Below, piece by piece: positions 53,730-62,550 of a stretch of DNA of 64,000 bases (position 1 is the first letter of the stretch; every line of letters starts with the position of its first letter). A model generated the notes under the pieces. It ran no database searches and was not told the origin of the DNA. It was given only the letters and a program-made list of their open reading frames with translations. The position numbers and the translations under genes are program-made. Origin of the DNA: Rhizobium bangladeshense. Lineage in GTDB: Bacteria; Pseudomonadota; Alphaproteobacteria; Rhizobiales; Rhizobiaceae. The stretch spans positions 2,297,001 to 2,361,000 of the forward strand of contig NZ_CP071612.1 in NCBI RefSeq assembly GCF_017357245.1, given 5' to 3'.

Positions 53730-53772
53730 TCCATTCTCCTCCTCTGTGGTCTTTGCTTCGGGCGAAGCAAGG

Positions 53773-54423
53773 TTAGCGGACGGCTTTCGCCATCCGTTTT
53801 TCGAGGCCGCTCCCGATGTGGGAGAGAGGCCAACAAATGATGAAGTAGACAACTCCGACGATCCCGAAGACGAGCAGCGGGCGGTAGGTCTGGTTCGAAA
53901 TGATCTGTCCGGCACGGGTCAGCTCGATAAAGCCGACGATTGCTGCCAGCGATGTGCCCTTGATGAGCTGAACGAGAAATCCGATGGTTGCAGGCATCGA
54001 AATCTTCAGCGCCTGCGGCAGGACGACGTCCTTCATTCGGGAGATGTAATGCAGCCCGAGTGCGTTCGCGGCTTCGGTCTGGCCCTTCGGAACGGCTTCG
54101 ATCGAGCCGCGCCAGATCTCCCCCAGGAAGGCGCTTGCATGGAGGGTGAACGCGATGGCCACAGCGATCCATGCATTGACGTCGACGCCCAATAGCGCGA
54201 CGCCGTAGTAGACGACGAAGAGCTGCATCAGGAGCGGCGTGCCCTGGAAGAGCGCGATGTAGCTCGACGATAAGAAACGTGCGAAGCGGTTCCTCGACGT
54301 GCGCACCAGAGCGATCAGAACTCCAAATACGCCTCCGCCGACGAAGCCGATGATGGCCAGCAGCACAGTCCATTTCAGACCCTGCAAGAGGAAGAACAGC
54401 TCGTTTTCACCGATGGGACCCAT
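53773..54423 (-). CDS. ABC transporter permease (HisM/GlnP type)
   Basis: A 216-residue permease with about five membrane helices and the EAA loop EANALGLHYISRMKDVVLPQAL. AGGAGG precedes ATG 54423. It pairs with the next permease to form the membrane channel of the importer. Confidence 0.92.
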   Translation of the reverse strand: MGPIGENELFFLLQGLKWTVLLAIIGFVGGGVFGVLIALVRTSRNRFARFLSSSYIALFQGTPLLMQLFVVYYGVALLGVDVNAWIAVAIAFTLHASAFLGEIWRGSIEAVPKGQTEAANALGLHYISRMKDVVLPQALKISMPATIGFLVQLIKGTSLAAIVGFIELTRAGQIISNQTYRPLLVFGIVGVVYFIICWPLSHIGSGLEKRMAKAVR

Positions 54424-54432
54424 GAACGCCTC

Positions 54433-55101
54433 CTATCGGGTCGGGTAGTTGAAGTAGGAACGGGAGATAAGGGCGAAGATGCCCATCATCAGGCTCGAGA
54501 TGACCAGGTAGATTGCGGTCACGCTGAAATAGACCTCGAAGCTTCGGAAAGTGTCGGATTCAATGCGCTGTGCCGCCGAGGTCAGCTCGTAGGCCGCGAT
54601 CGAAGTGCAGACCGAAGTCGTCAAGGTCAGCATCACGAACTGGCTGGTCAGGGACGGATAGATCGCCCGGAGAGCCGGCTTCAGAACGATCAGCCGGAAC
54701 ACATCGGTCTTATGCAAGCCCAACGCAAAGCCTGCCTCGACCTGCCCCTTGCTCACGCTTTCCACGCCACCTCGAATAATCTCAATCGCATAGGCGCCGC
54801 CATTGATCCCCAGCGCGATAATGGCGGTAGCGGTAGGGTTCAGACGGATTCCCATGAGCGGAAGCGCGAAGTAGATGAAGAAAATCTGCACCAGGAACGG
54901 TGTGTTTCGAACAATCTCGACGAAGGCAATCACCGGAGCTCGGACGAGCTTGTTCTTGGACGTTCTTGCAGCGACGCCGAGAATACCGATCGCGAGCGCA
55001 AGGATCATTCCGGTGACCGCGACACCGAGCGTCCCAAGCGAACCCCAAAACAATTCCGGGGCGCGGTCGAAGACCGCACCAAAATCGAACGTATAACCCA
55101 T
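54433..55101 (-). CDS. ABC transporter permease (HisQ/GlnP type)
   Basis: A 222-residue permease with RNTPFLVQIFFIYFALP and the EAA loop VEAGFALGLHKTDVFRLIVLKPAL. GGGAGGAAG precedes ATG 55101. It ends nine bases before the second permease gene. The two are related but not near-identical, as usual for a heterodimeric importer. Confidence 0.92.
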   Translation of the reverse strand: MGYTFDFGAVFDRAPELFWGSLGTLGVAVTGMILALAIGILGVAARTSKNKLVRAPVIAFVEIVRNTPFLVQIFFIYFALPLMGIRLNPTATAIIALGINGGAYAIEIIRGGVESVSKGQVEAGFALGLHKTDVFRLIVLKPALRAIYPSLTSQFVMLTLTTSVCTSIAAYELTSAAQRIESDTFRSFEVYFSVTAIYLVISSLMMGIFALISRSYFNYPTR

Positions 55102-55149
55102 GTGTTGACTTCCTCCCTCCGACGCGGCTCACGCCTCGCCGGCGCCGGA

Positions 55150-55965
55150 TCAGCGATCCCGCCCGAACAATCCTTCTGCCTTGTCGTACAGATGTTTTAA
55201 ATGCGTCTCAGGCGGGGCGGACCCTGCGAGTGGGACTTCCACCGAGATCGCCGCGGAGCTATCGACCGCTGCGACGACTTCCTTCAACGGCAATTCGCCC
55301 TCTCCCGGCGCGAAACGCCCGCCTCTAGCTTCGGCGATCATCTCCTCTGGTGTCACCGGCGCCGGTCCAGCGACATCGCACAACTGAACGTGCTTTACCC
55401 AGCCAATCTCGGTTTTCAGCGAGGCGAGCGTGCCGCCATTCCTGAAGAAATGTACTCCGTCGACGAGGACGCCGGCATTGCGGGCACCACTCGCCTTCAC
55501 AAGGCCGACGCTGTCCTGGAAGGTCTTAATCACCCGCCAACCCATGTTCTCGATGTCGACAGCTAAGCCGTAACGGCCCGCGAGGCCGCAGAATTCCGAA
55601 AAGTTTGATACCAATCTGGCGTGATCTGGATCGTCTCCGCAGACACTCAGCCGGCGTGCTCCGATGTGCGCAGCCGCGGCGACGGTGGCCTCCACCGACG
55701 ACGCGTCGAACGAGGGATCGATTACGAAGAACTCGATGTCGAAAACCTCGACACCTTCGCCGGCAAGCACCGATTTCAGCTCGCCCGCAGCCGAACCACC
55801 GAGCTCGTAGTAAGGCGCACCAGGGAACGCCGGATTCAGCCTGAGCCCGATCCTGGAGAACCCTGCGCGGGCGGCGGCCTTCGCAAATTCCACGGGAGGC
55901 AGCGATATCGATGAGAAATGCGCAACGCCAATCAGAGGCGCCGATGTCGATGTTACGGCGGCCAT
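55150..55965 (-). CDS. Sugar-phosphate isomerase/epimerase-like TIM barrel
   Basis: A 271-residue protein of the xylose-isomerase-like TIM-barrel (AP-endonuclease 2) superfamily. Probable metal ligands lie in VFDIEFFVID, VDIENMGW, VLVDGVHFF and ISVEVPL. The superfamily includes 3-dehydroshikimate dehydratases, inosose enzymes and sugar epimerases. Next to aroQ and a dehydrogenase it could be a 3-dehydroshikimate dehydratase, giving protocatechuate. I cannot confirm this from sequence alone. GAAGGGGA supports ATG 55965, which shares one base with the gntR stop. Confidence 0.82.
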   Translation of the reverse strand: MAAVTSTSAPLIGVAHFSSISLPPVEFAKAAARAGFSRIGLRLNPAFPGAPYYELGGSAAGELKSVLAGEGVEVFDIEFFVIDPSFDASSVEATVAAAAHIGARRLSVCGDDPDHARLVSNFSEFCGLAGRYGLAVDIENMGWRVIKTFQDSVGLVKASGARNAGVLVDGVHFFRNGGTLASLKTEIGWVKHVQLCDVAGPAPVTPEEMIAEARGGRFAPGEGELPLKEVVAAVDSSAAISVEVPLAGSAPPETHLKHLYDKAEGLFGRDR

Positions 55966-56699
55966 CACGCGATCCCCTTCGTCGCGAGATGGTTGCGAAG
56001 ATTGGTGCCGGTGCGATGGATGTGCTGGCGGAGCTTTTCGCAGGCATACTCGACATCACGCGCGACCGCGCCCTGGGCAATCTCGCTGTGCTCCTGCCCG
56101 ACGTTGCGATCCCCCGACGTACGGATCAGGAAGACACGGCGATATCGGTCGTTGAGATTGAGCAGAAGACTGCAGAAGTGAAGCAGAAGAGGTTTGCCGC
56201 AGCCGGAGATCAGGGTGAGATGGAATTCGCGGTGAAGCGTTTCCCAGTGCTCCAGCGTTTCGGGACGAGCGGCGTCGCGCTCCGTGCGATTTAGACGATG
56301 AAGCGCACGCATGATGTTGCCCTCCCATTCGACGTCGCCAAGACGCATGGATTCACGCAGCGCGAAAACCTCGAGTTCCTCACGCAGGCTAGTGACCTCT
56401 TCGAGATTAGCCAGCGAGATCGGCGCGACGCGATAGCCTCTGTTGTCCTGAAACTCGACCAGGCCGTCTGAAATGAGCCTGGCCAAGCCCTCCCGCAAGG
56501 GGCTCAGACTGACATTGAAAGTCTTCCGCGCCTTGTCGAGATTGATCTTGCTGCCCGCTTCCAGATCACCGGAGATGATCGCCTCCCGAAGGCGCGATGC
56601 GAGCTGGCTGCCGATGGTGTTCTTGCCATCGTCGAGGAAGCCGGCTGACGGCCCGTCTTCTGTCAACGGCCCGAGAAAGCTGTCGTCGGCCGAGTCCAT
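55965..56699 (-). CDS. GntR-family regulator, FCD (FadR-like) subgroup
   Basis: A 244-residue regulator. The N-terminal winged helix has SQLASRLREAIISGDLEAGSKINLDKARKTFNVSLSPLREGLARLISDGLVEF. The FCD domain has REELEVFALRES, the metal/ligand His in LHREFHLTLISGC and a final HIHRT. GGAGG precedes ATG 56699. It is the first gene of the minus operon and divergent from the dioxygenase. The shared control region carries two copies of an AATAATCG-type site, one in each promoter, so autoregulation and control of both arms is likely. Confidence 0.92.
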   Translation of the reverse strand: MDSADDSFLGPLTEDGPSAGFLDDGKNTIGSQLASRLREAIISGDLEAGSKINLDKARKTFNVSLSPLREGLARLISDGLVEFQDNRGYRVAPISLANLEEVTSLREELEVFALRESMRLGDVEWEGNIMRALHRLNRTERDAARPETLEHWETLHREFHLTLISGCGKPLLLHFCSLLLNLNDRYRRVFLIRTSGDRNVGQEHSEIAQGAVARDVEYACEKLRQHIHRTGTNLRNHLATKGIA

Positions 56700-56747
56700 C
56701 CTTCCTCCCAAAGCAACTGCCAAAGTTTCGATTATCGATATGATAAA

Positions 56748-56763
56748 CGATTATTGATGTCAA
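56748..56763 (-). promoter_or_regulatory. gntR promoter -35 with operator half-site
   Basis: Read on the minus strand, TTGACA (56763-56758) is followed by TCAATAATCG. Further on lies TTATC-N5-GATAA (about 56733-56747). The AATAATCG match to the other arm's palindrome suggests the same protein binds both. Confidence 0.5.
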
Positions 56764-56899
56764 CTTGAATGCGTCAAAAACCACCAAACGGCTGCGCCTA
56801 CGCCCGAGAAAAACGTATATGGCAACATATTTCAACCATTTAATCAAAATCGCCCACGCCTCCTCTTCCGCCAGTAGCATTCATCGCTCGGTCGCCCGG

Positions 56900-56927
56900 T
56901 TGACAAATAATCGATTATTCTGATAGT
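56900..56927 (+). promoter_or_regulatory. Dioxygenase promoter with embedded AATAATCGATTATT palindrome
   Basis: TTGACA (56900-56905) and GATAGT (56922-56927) are 16 bases apart. The perfect 14-bp palindrome AATAATCGATTATT (56906-56919) fills the spacer exactly, so a bound repressor would block RNA polymerase. It lies 25 bases upstream of the dioxygenase start. Confidence 0.6.
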
Positions 56928-56951
56928 CGAACCTCATTGGGAGGTAGCCTT

Positions 56952-57845
56952 ATGGCAATCAGAACCGAAAGCGAGTTGACGCCCGCCGTTCTCGCCGTGA
57001 TGAACCGCACCGAAGATCCACGGCTCCGGGAAATACTCGTTGCAATGGTGAAGCATCTTCACGCATTCGTGCGGGAAGTCAGGCTGTCGGAAGTCGAGTT
57101 TCGCGACGCGACGGCCATCCTCAACGAAATTGGCCAGCTGCAGACTGACAGCCACAACGAGTTCGTGCTCATGGCCGGATCGCTTGGGGTATCGTCGCTC
57201 GTCTGCCTGCTCAACAACGGCGACAACGGGCAGACCGAGACTTCGCAGTCGCTGCTCGGGCCATTCTGGCGCCTCAACTCTCCGCGCGTCGAAAACGGCG
57301 GAACCATCATCCGCTCGGAAACGCCCGGAACGCCCTTGTTCGTCCATGCGAAGGTGGTTGATCGCGGAGGCAAACCCATCGCAGGCGCCGAAATAGACGT
57401 ATGGCATGCCTCTCCTGTCGGCCTTTACGAGAACCAGGACCCGGACCAGGCGGAAATGAACCTGCGCGGCAAGTTCACTACGGACGACAAGGGTCGCTTC
57501 TGGTTCAGAACGGTCAAGATGGTGGGCTATCCCATCCCTGTCGACGGAGTCGTAGGTCGGCTTCTGCAAGCGCAACGCCGCCACCCCTACCGACCTGCTC
57601 ATCTGCACGCGCTGATCTTCAAAGAGGGATACAAAACCCTGATCTCCCAGGTCTTCGACCCGAGCGATCCGAACATTGATTCCGATGTGCAGTTCGGCGT
57701 AACCGCGGCTTTGACAGGCGACTTTGTCCGTCATGACGAGCCGCACCCATCCGACACGGACGTTACTGGCCCGTGGTTCTCGCTCGACTACACCTACGTC
57801 ATGGAGCCGGGCGAGGCCATCCTGCCGCGTCCTCCGATCAAGTAA
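56952..57845 (+). CDS. Intradiol ring-cleavage dioxygenase (hydroxyquinol/catechol type)
   Basis: A 297-residue non-heme Fe(III) dioxygenase. An N-terminal helical dimerisation domain (about residues 15-95) precedes the catalytic beta domain. The four iron ligands are visible: Tyr159 (GLYENQDP), Tyr193 (GYPIPVDG), and His217 and His219 (RPAHLHA). Length and N-terminal domain fit catechol, chlorocatechol or hydroxyquinol 1,2-dioxygenases rather than protocatechuate 3,4-dioxygenase. GGGAGG precedes ATG 56952. It cuts between the hydroxyls, giving a muconate or maleylacetate-type product. It leads the plus-strand arm. Confidence 0.9.
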   Translation: MAIRTESELTPAVLAVMNRTEDPRLREILVAMVKHLHAFVREVRLSEVEFRDATAILNEIGQLQTDSHNEFVLMAGSLGVSSLVCLLNNGDNGQTETSQSLLGPFWRLNSPRVENGGTIIRSETPGTPLFVHAKVVDRGGKPIAGAEIDVWHASPVGLYENQDPDQAEMNLRGKFTTDDKGRFWFRTVKMVGYPIPVDGVVGRLLQAQRRHPYRPAHLHALIFKEGYKTLISQVFDPSDPNIDSDVQFGVTAALTGDFVRHDEPHPSDTDVTGPWFSLDYTYVMEPGEAILPRPPIK

Positions 57846-57866
57846 CGAAACCAGCAGAGCAAAATC

Positions 57867-58649
57867 ATGATTACGGACAAGGAACGCCAGGCGGCCGCCG
57901 ACGCGCTGCTGAAGGCAGAAACCGAACGCAGGCCCATCGTCCAGCCGAGCCGGACATATCCGAATTTGGAACTTGAAGACGCATACAAGATCCAAGCGCT
58001 CTGGGCGCAGGCGCGGATTGCAAAGGGTGCGCGGATCGCGGGTCATAAGATCGGACTGACATCGCGGGCGATGCAGATGGCCTCGAAAATGACGGAACCC
58101 GACTACGGCGTCATTCTCGACGATGCACTCTATAATGATGGGGCGCAGATCAGGGCGGATCTCTTTATCAAGCCTCGCCTCGAAGTCGAACTTGCCTTCG
58201 TGATGGGTGAGGATCTCGAGGGTCCGGGCACTCGGATCTACGACGTCATGCGCGCGACTGAATTTGTCGTTCCGGCGCTTGAGATCATCGACTACCGAAC
58301 CGAGGTACCCAGAGCGATCACCGACACGATCGCCGACAACGCCGCTTTCGGAGCGATCGTCGTGGGTGGTCGTATCATCCGGCCGATGGATATCGACATC
58401 CGCTGGGTCGGCGCGACGCTTTCGAAAAACGGCATCATCGAGGAATCGGGTGTTTCCGCAGCCATCATGGGACATCCGGCCGCGGGGATCGCCGGGCTCG
58501 TGAACAAGCTCCACGCCGTCGGAGGCGGCTTGAAGAAGGGCCAGATCGTGCTTGCCGGCTCGTTTACTCGCCCGGTGGACATCGCCAAAGGCGACGTCAT
58601 TCAAGCCGACTATGGCTCCGTCGGCTCCATCGGCGTCTCGTTCGTGTGA
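57867..58649 (+). CDS. 2-oxo-hept-4-ene-1,7-dioate hydratase-like enzyme (HpaH)
   Basis: A 260-residue member of the fumarylacetoacetate-hydrolase-like hydratase family. It follows E. coli HpaH closely in outline: [22 protein letters not shown], the metal ligands in [14 protein letters not shown] and GSFTRPV. HpaH adds water in the homoprotocatechuate pathway. The gene starts 22 bases after the dioxygenase. Confidence 0.88.
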   Translation: MITDKERQAAADALLKAETERRPIVQPSRTYPNLELEDAYKIQALWAQARIAKGARIAGHKIGLTSRAMQMASKMTEPDYGVILDDALYNDGAQIRADLFIKPRLEVELAFVMGEDLEGPGTRIYDVMRATEFVVPALEIIDYRTEVPRAITDTIADNAAFGAIVVGGRIIRPMDIDIRWVGATLSKNGIIEESGVSAAIMGHPAAGIAGLVNKLHAVGGGLKKGQIVLAGSFTRPVDIAKGDVIQADYGSVGSIGVSFV

Positions 58650-58656
58650 GGCGCCG

Positions 58657-59421
58657 ATGGAACTCCCCGTCAATCACTTCAAGCGGAAACTGAGAGCCGG
58701 TCAAAGCCAGATCGGTCTCTGGTGCGGCCTTCCCGGAAGCTACGCCGCAGAAATCGTCGCGCCGTCGGGCTTCGACTGGGTGCTGTTCGATACCGAGCAC
58801 TCTCCAGGCGACGTCCTCACCGTCCTGCCGCAATTGCAGGCGGTCGCGCCTTATGACGTTTCCCCCGTCGTACGCCCGGCCTTCAACGATCCCGTCCTGA
58901 TCAAGCGCTTTTTGGACATCGGCGTCCAGACGCTCCTCGTTCCCTATGTGCAGAACGAAGAGGAAGCGAAGGCAGCGGTCGCCGCCATCCGGTATCCGCC
59001 GCAGGGCGTTCGCGGGGTCTCCGCCCTGACGCGCGCCACCCGCTTCGGGCGCGTTCCGAACTACGCACGGATTGCTGAACAGGAGATCTGCCTGCTTCTG
59101 CAGATTGAGACCCGTGAGGCGCTCGGTCGACTGGAGGCCATCGCAGGGGTCGAAGGCGTTGACGGCGTCTTCATCGGCCCCGCCGATCTGGCGGCTAGCT
59201 TCGGTCATCCCGGCCAACCGGGGCATCCCGACGTGGTCGCGGCGATCGAAGACGCCATCGCACGCCTGAATAGTCTTGGAAAGCCCGCAGGCATCCTCAC
59301 GCCGGACGAGACGTTCGCAGCCCGCTGCATTTCGCTCGGGACGTTGTTCACCGCCGTTGGCGTTGACGTCGCCCTCCTTGCGAGAGGATCGGAGGCGCTC
59401 GCAGCCCGGTTTTCATCTTAG
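58657..59421 (+). CDS. HpcH/HpaI-family aldolase
   Basis: A 254-residue class II pyruvate aldolase. It has [26 protein letters not shown] with the base His, VVRPAFND, and the metal-site QIETREAL and [12 protein letters not shown]. HpaI splits 4-hydroxy-2-oxoheptanedioate into pyruvate and succinate semialdehyde. ATG 58657 lies eight bases after the hydratase stop. No semialdehyde dehydrogenase gene is adjacent. Confidence 0.9.
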   Translation: MELPVNHFKRKLRAGQSQIGLWCGLPGSYAAEIVAPSGFDWVLFDTEHSPGDVLTVLPQLQAVAPYDVSPVVRPAFNDPVLIKRFLDIGVQTLLVPYVQNEEEAKAAVAAIRYPPQGVRGVSALTRATRFGRVPNYARIAEQEICLLLQIETREALGRLEAIAGVEGVDGVFIGPADLAASFGHPGQPGHPDVVAAIEDAIARLNSLGKPAGILTPDETFAARCISLGTLFTAVGVDVALLARGSEALAARFSS

Positions 59422-59434
59422 GGAGTTCGCGCCG

Positions 59435-60151
59435 ATGTCGACGCGGAAGAAAATTCTGTCTGAGATAGCACCGGCGGGCGTAATCCGGGCCGCCGTCAAC
59501 ATGTCGAATGCCGCCTTGGTCCGTTGGGACGATCAGGACGGCGCCTTGGTCGGTCCAAGTGCTCAGATCGGTCACAAAATTGCCGGGCAACTGGATTGCG
59601 GCCTGTCGCTGATCCAGTACGGCTCCGCCGCCGATATCCTCGCCGCTGCGGATCGCGGCGAGTGGGACATTGCTTTCATTGCTTCGGATCCATCGAGAGT
59701 CGACCGGTTCTCCTTTTCACCCCCCTATATGTCCGTCAAAGCGACCTATTTGGTGGCCGAGGCTTCGGCTTTCCGGACGGTCGGAGACCTCGACATCGAG
59801 AGCGTGCAGATCGCCTCCGCAAGAAGTGCCGCCTATACGAAGCAGCTCGAACGTATCCTTGAAAAAGCCACCGTCTCCTATACTGACAGCCCGGCAGCTG
59901 CCATCGATCTCCTTGTCGGGTCGCAATGCGACGCCGCTGCTGGATTGACCGAATTCCTCGCTCACACTTCGGAGCGAATTTCCGGCTTCCGACTAGTGGA
60001 GGGAGCGTTCTCCGAAATTCCCCAGACGATCGCCGTGCACCGAAGATCCATTCATGCGTCGGCATTCTTTGCAGATTTCGTATGCCGTCTGAGCAGAACT
60101 GCTTCGGGAGACCGTGAGGCGGCCGGCGGCGGTGAAGAGAATCTCCCGTGA
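59435..60151 (+). CDS. Signal-less solute-binding-fold protein (SBP_bac_3)
   Basis: A 238-residue protein with the family 3 binding-protein pattern (IRAAVNMSNAALV, GEWDIAFIASDPSRVDRFSFSPPYMSVKATYLV). It begins MSTRKKILSEIAPAG, with no signal peptide, so it is probably cytosolic. GGGAG lies nine bases before ATG 59435. The fold also includes dehydratases such as cyclohexadienyl dehydratase. The C-terminus (FVCRLSRTASGDREAAGGG) looks unlike the family; another frame reads AELLRETVRR there, so a late frameshift is possible. It is the last gene of the plus arm. Confidence 0.78.
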   Translation: MSTRKKILSEIAPAGVIRAAVNMSNAALVRWDDQDGALVGPSAQIGHKIAGQLDCGLSLIQYGSAADILAAADRGEWDIAFIASDPSRVDRFSFSPPYMSVKATYLVAEASAFRTVGDLDIESVQIASARSAAYTKQLERILEKATVSYTDSPAAAIDLLVGSQCDAAAGLTEFLAHTSERISGFRLVEGAFSEIPQTIAVHRRSIHASAFFADFVCRLSRTASGDREAAGGGEENLP

Positions 60152-60411
60152 CGGCGGCGTGCGGAAATGTGTCGCGCTTGATCCCGCGCTCGCCGAGCGA
60201 GCCAAACTCCGCAATATCTACAATAATCAAGATGATCGCGGCGAGTATTTTAACTAGTCAAAACTGCGCACGAGCTGAAGGCTTTTCGATGCCGCACTCG
60301 CCCCATTTTCGAGCGCCGTAAAGAGACGTCCTCGGCTGTGGGGCGCGAGCTGACCTTGGCGGGATCAGAACGGCAACATCTTGACCAGCCAACGCCGACG
60401 GAACCCGGCTC

Positions 60412-61602
60412 TCAAGCCGGCAGCTTGTCGTGCTCCGGATAGGCAAAGACCGAAGCCGGCATCGGTCCCGACGTCATCAGCGTGAAATCGAAGGGTGCCT
60501 TGAGATCGGGGCCAAGCACATATTGCCGGTGGACCCGCAGTTGGTCCTTGCGGACCTTCCGGTAGTGCGCGCCCGTTAGCATCTGCTTGACGCGGATCAG
60601 AAGGATCTTCGCTGCAGGCGCGTCTGCATGGCCCGAGACGGCAACGACCGGCACCTTGTAGAAATTGATCGAATCCGTCAGGCATTGCACGTCGAGCCAG
60701 GAGATCTCCGGACAGCGGGCGATCAGGCCGACGCGGGCGCGAAGCAGCGTTGCCGATGACAGCAGGGCGCATTGCAGAATGGCGCTGCCGAGTGTGGCAA
60801 ACACAACGCGCCTGCCCTCGAAAATCTCCGGCTCCCTTTCAAGCAGTATGCCGATGATATGGGCGGCGACGCTCGAACCCATGCTGTGCGATGAAATTAC
60901 GTACTCGTCAGCTTCCTCGGCGAACGCCTTGCGCACAACAGTCGCCCGCTCTTCCAGCCATTCGTTGATGTCGGCTCGATCCATACGGCCGAGCGCCACC
61001 GCCATCTCCCAATCGGCAAAGAGATGCAGCGTATGAAAACGTTCGGAAAACGGCAGGAATGCGAAAATGAAGAAGCAGAGCGCCAGTGGCCCGCTCCAGA
61101 GCACGTGCCAAGCGGAGAAGCCGACACTATAGGGCAGGATAGCAATCTCAGTCGTCAGCATGATTGCCAACGCCGTCAGCAGGAACGGAAAGAGGAAGAA
61201 CAGACCGAAACGCCATGCATGCCTGAAATACCTCCGCATGCCACCTTCCAGCATGATTAGGGCGCAGCTTCGAAAGCCTGCAATGATCCGGCCCAGCGTG
61301 TTGCGGCAACTCAGCCGGCGCACGAGCACGTCATGATCAACCATGTGGATCCGGCTCTTCGTCCGCCAGCCGGCGGAACTGGTCTCCGCCGCAGGCGCCG
61401 TTTCGCGCGCTTCCCAGCTGCCCGTCGTGACCTCGAAGCTGAAGGGGTCGTCTCCCGCCTCCGGCGGGCCGGTTTCGATCGAGTAGCCCCAGACGGCAGC
61501 ACTCTGTCTGGCAGAGCGTTCGTATCGCGCCCTATGGGCAAGGCCGTCGAGCGGCTCGAAGCCCGGGAAATGCAGGACGACCCGCTTCTTTATCAGTTTC
61601 AT
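60412..61602 (-). CDS. Membrane protein with alpha/beta-hydrolase-like domain
   Basis: A 396-residue protein with two or more membrane helices near residues 130-190 (FGLFFLFPFLLTALAIML and GPLALCFFIFAFL). A cytoplasmic C-terminal domain contains SSHSMGSSVAAHI, a GxSxG-like elbow with Ser in place of the first Gly. ATG 61602 (MKLIKKRVVLHFPGFEPLDG) is the likely start. HFPGFEPLDG resembles the first strand and oxyanion loop of lipases. No substrate is evident. The 260 bases between it and the island end show nothing I recognise. Confidence 0.72.
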   Translation of the reverse strand: MKLIKKRVVLHFPGFEPLDGLAHRARYERSARQSAAVWGYSIETGPPEAGDDPFSFEVTTGSWEARETAPAAETSSAGWRTKSRIHMVDHDVLVRRLSCRNTLGRIIAGFRSCALIMLEGGMRRYFRHAWRFGLFFLFPFLLTALAIMLTTEIAILPYSVGFSAWHVLWSGPLALCFFIFAFLPFSERFHTLHLFADWEMAVALGRMDRADINEWLEERATVVRKAFAEEADEYVISSHSMGSSVAAHIIGILLEREPEIFEGRRVVFATLGSAILQCALLSSATLLRARVGLIARCPEISWLDVQCLTDSINFYKVPVVAVSGHADAPAAKILLIRVKQMLTGAHYRKVRKDQLRVHRQYVLGPDLKAPFDFTLMTSGPMPASVFAYPEHDKLPA

Positions 61603-61766
61603 TGCGCTGTTCCGCCCAGCCAAAGGCCGGCCTGTTGCTGCGATCCGGCTGCTGGTCGCTGACATCGGCGAAAAAGCAGGCATGGGTTTCGAAGCCGCCT
61701 TGCTAACCGAACTCTTCTGGAATTCAATAGCAGCCACGTTGTTTTCGCAGCGCATGGAGGGGTTTT

Positions 61767-61997
61767 GTGGCGGATCTTGTCAAAGAATTGATTTCAGGCG
61801 TCGTCGACAGTGTGCTGAAGGAAATTCTGAAGAAAACCATCGGCCGCGCCACCACGAAACGCAGGCGGCGCAAGGCGCGCCCCGCCGCGACGACGACTGC
61901 TCCTCGGAAGGTGGTCACACCCAAGCGCAAGCCGGCCCGCAAGCAGGTCAGCAAGCGCCGCACCGCCGCCGGCCGCAGCCGCCAGCGTCGCGTCTGA
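61767..61997 (+). CDS. Small, very basic protein with histone-like tail
   Basis: A 76-residue protein starting at GTG 61767 behind GGAGGGG. Residues 1-28 form an amphipathic helix (LVKELISGVVDSVLKEIL). The rest is rich in Arg, Lys, Ala and Pro (RKARPAATTTAP, KRKPARKQ), like histone H1 or AlgP tails. It may bind DNA or RNA, or a membrane surface. I recognise no named family. Confidence 0.7.
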   Translation: MADLVKELISGVVDSVLKEILKKTIGRATTKRRRRKARPAATTTAPRKVVTPKRKPARKQVSKRRTAAGRSRQRRV

Positions 61998-62168
61998 GGG
62001 AAACGGCAAAACCTGCGACCGTAACGCGGCAGCAACAATCCCGAAGTGGTCTGACCGCATTGGTCTTTTTTTGGTTTGAGCGGCTGGAATTCCTGCTGTC
62101 GCATGCTATCTAAGGAAAACGATTGAAACGGCGGGCCTTTAACTCGCCTGTTGAAAGGATCAGATCCC

Positions 62169-62504
62169 ATGAGCGGCATTCACGAATTCATCGACAACGA
62201 AATCAAGAGCAATGACGTCGTCCTCTTCATGAAGGGCACGCCGCAGTTTCCGCAGTGCGGGTTCTCCGGCCAGGTCGTGCAGATTCTCGATTACATCGGC
62301 GTCGACTATAAGGGCATTAATGTGCTCGCCGATTCGGAAATCCGCCAGGGCATCAAGGACTATTCCAACTGGCCGACTATCCCGCAGCTTTACATAAAGG
62401 GCGAGTTCATCGGCGGTTGCGACATCGTCCGGGAAATGTTCCAGGCCGGTGAACTGCAACAGCATCTCCAGGAAAACGGCGTCACCGTTCGCGGCGCCGC
62501 CTGA
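62169..62504 (+). CDS. grxD: Monothiol glutaredoxin GrxD
   Basis: A 111-residue CGFS-type glutaredoxin. The active site is Cys30 in PQCGFSGQ, with FMKGTPQFP before it, [19 protein letters not shown] after it and the glutathione-binding TIP motif. It carries 2Fe-2S clusters and partners BolA. GAAAGGA precedes ATG 62169; the in-frame TTG at 62151 is less likely. Confidence 0.97.
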   Translation: MSGIHEFIDNEIKSNDVVLFMKGTPQFPQCGFSGQVVQILDYIGVDYKGINVLADSEIRQGIKDYSNWPTIPQLYIKGEFIGGCDIVREMFQAGELQQHLQENGVTVRGAA

Positions 62505-62550
62505 CCGGTCACCGGACGTCCGCCCGGTTTCCAAATCTATTTCTCGAGTC

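Noticed and set aside
56934..58673. A 579-codon frame antisense to the dioxygenase and hydratase
   Set aside because: Both sense genes have full active sites and good ribosome sites.
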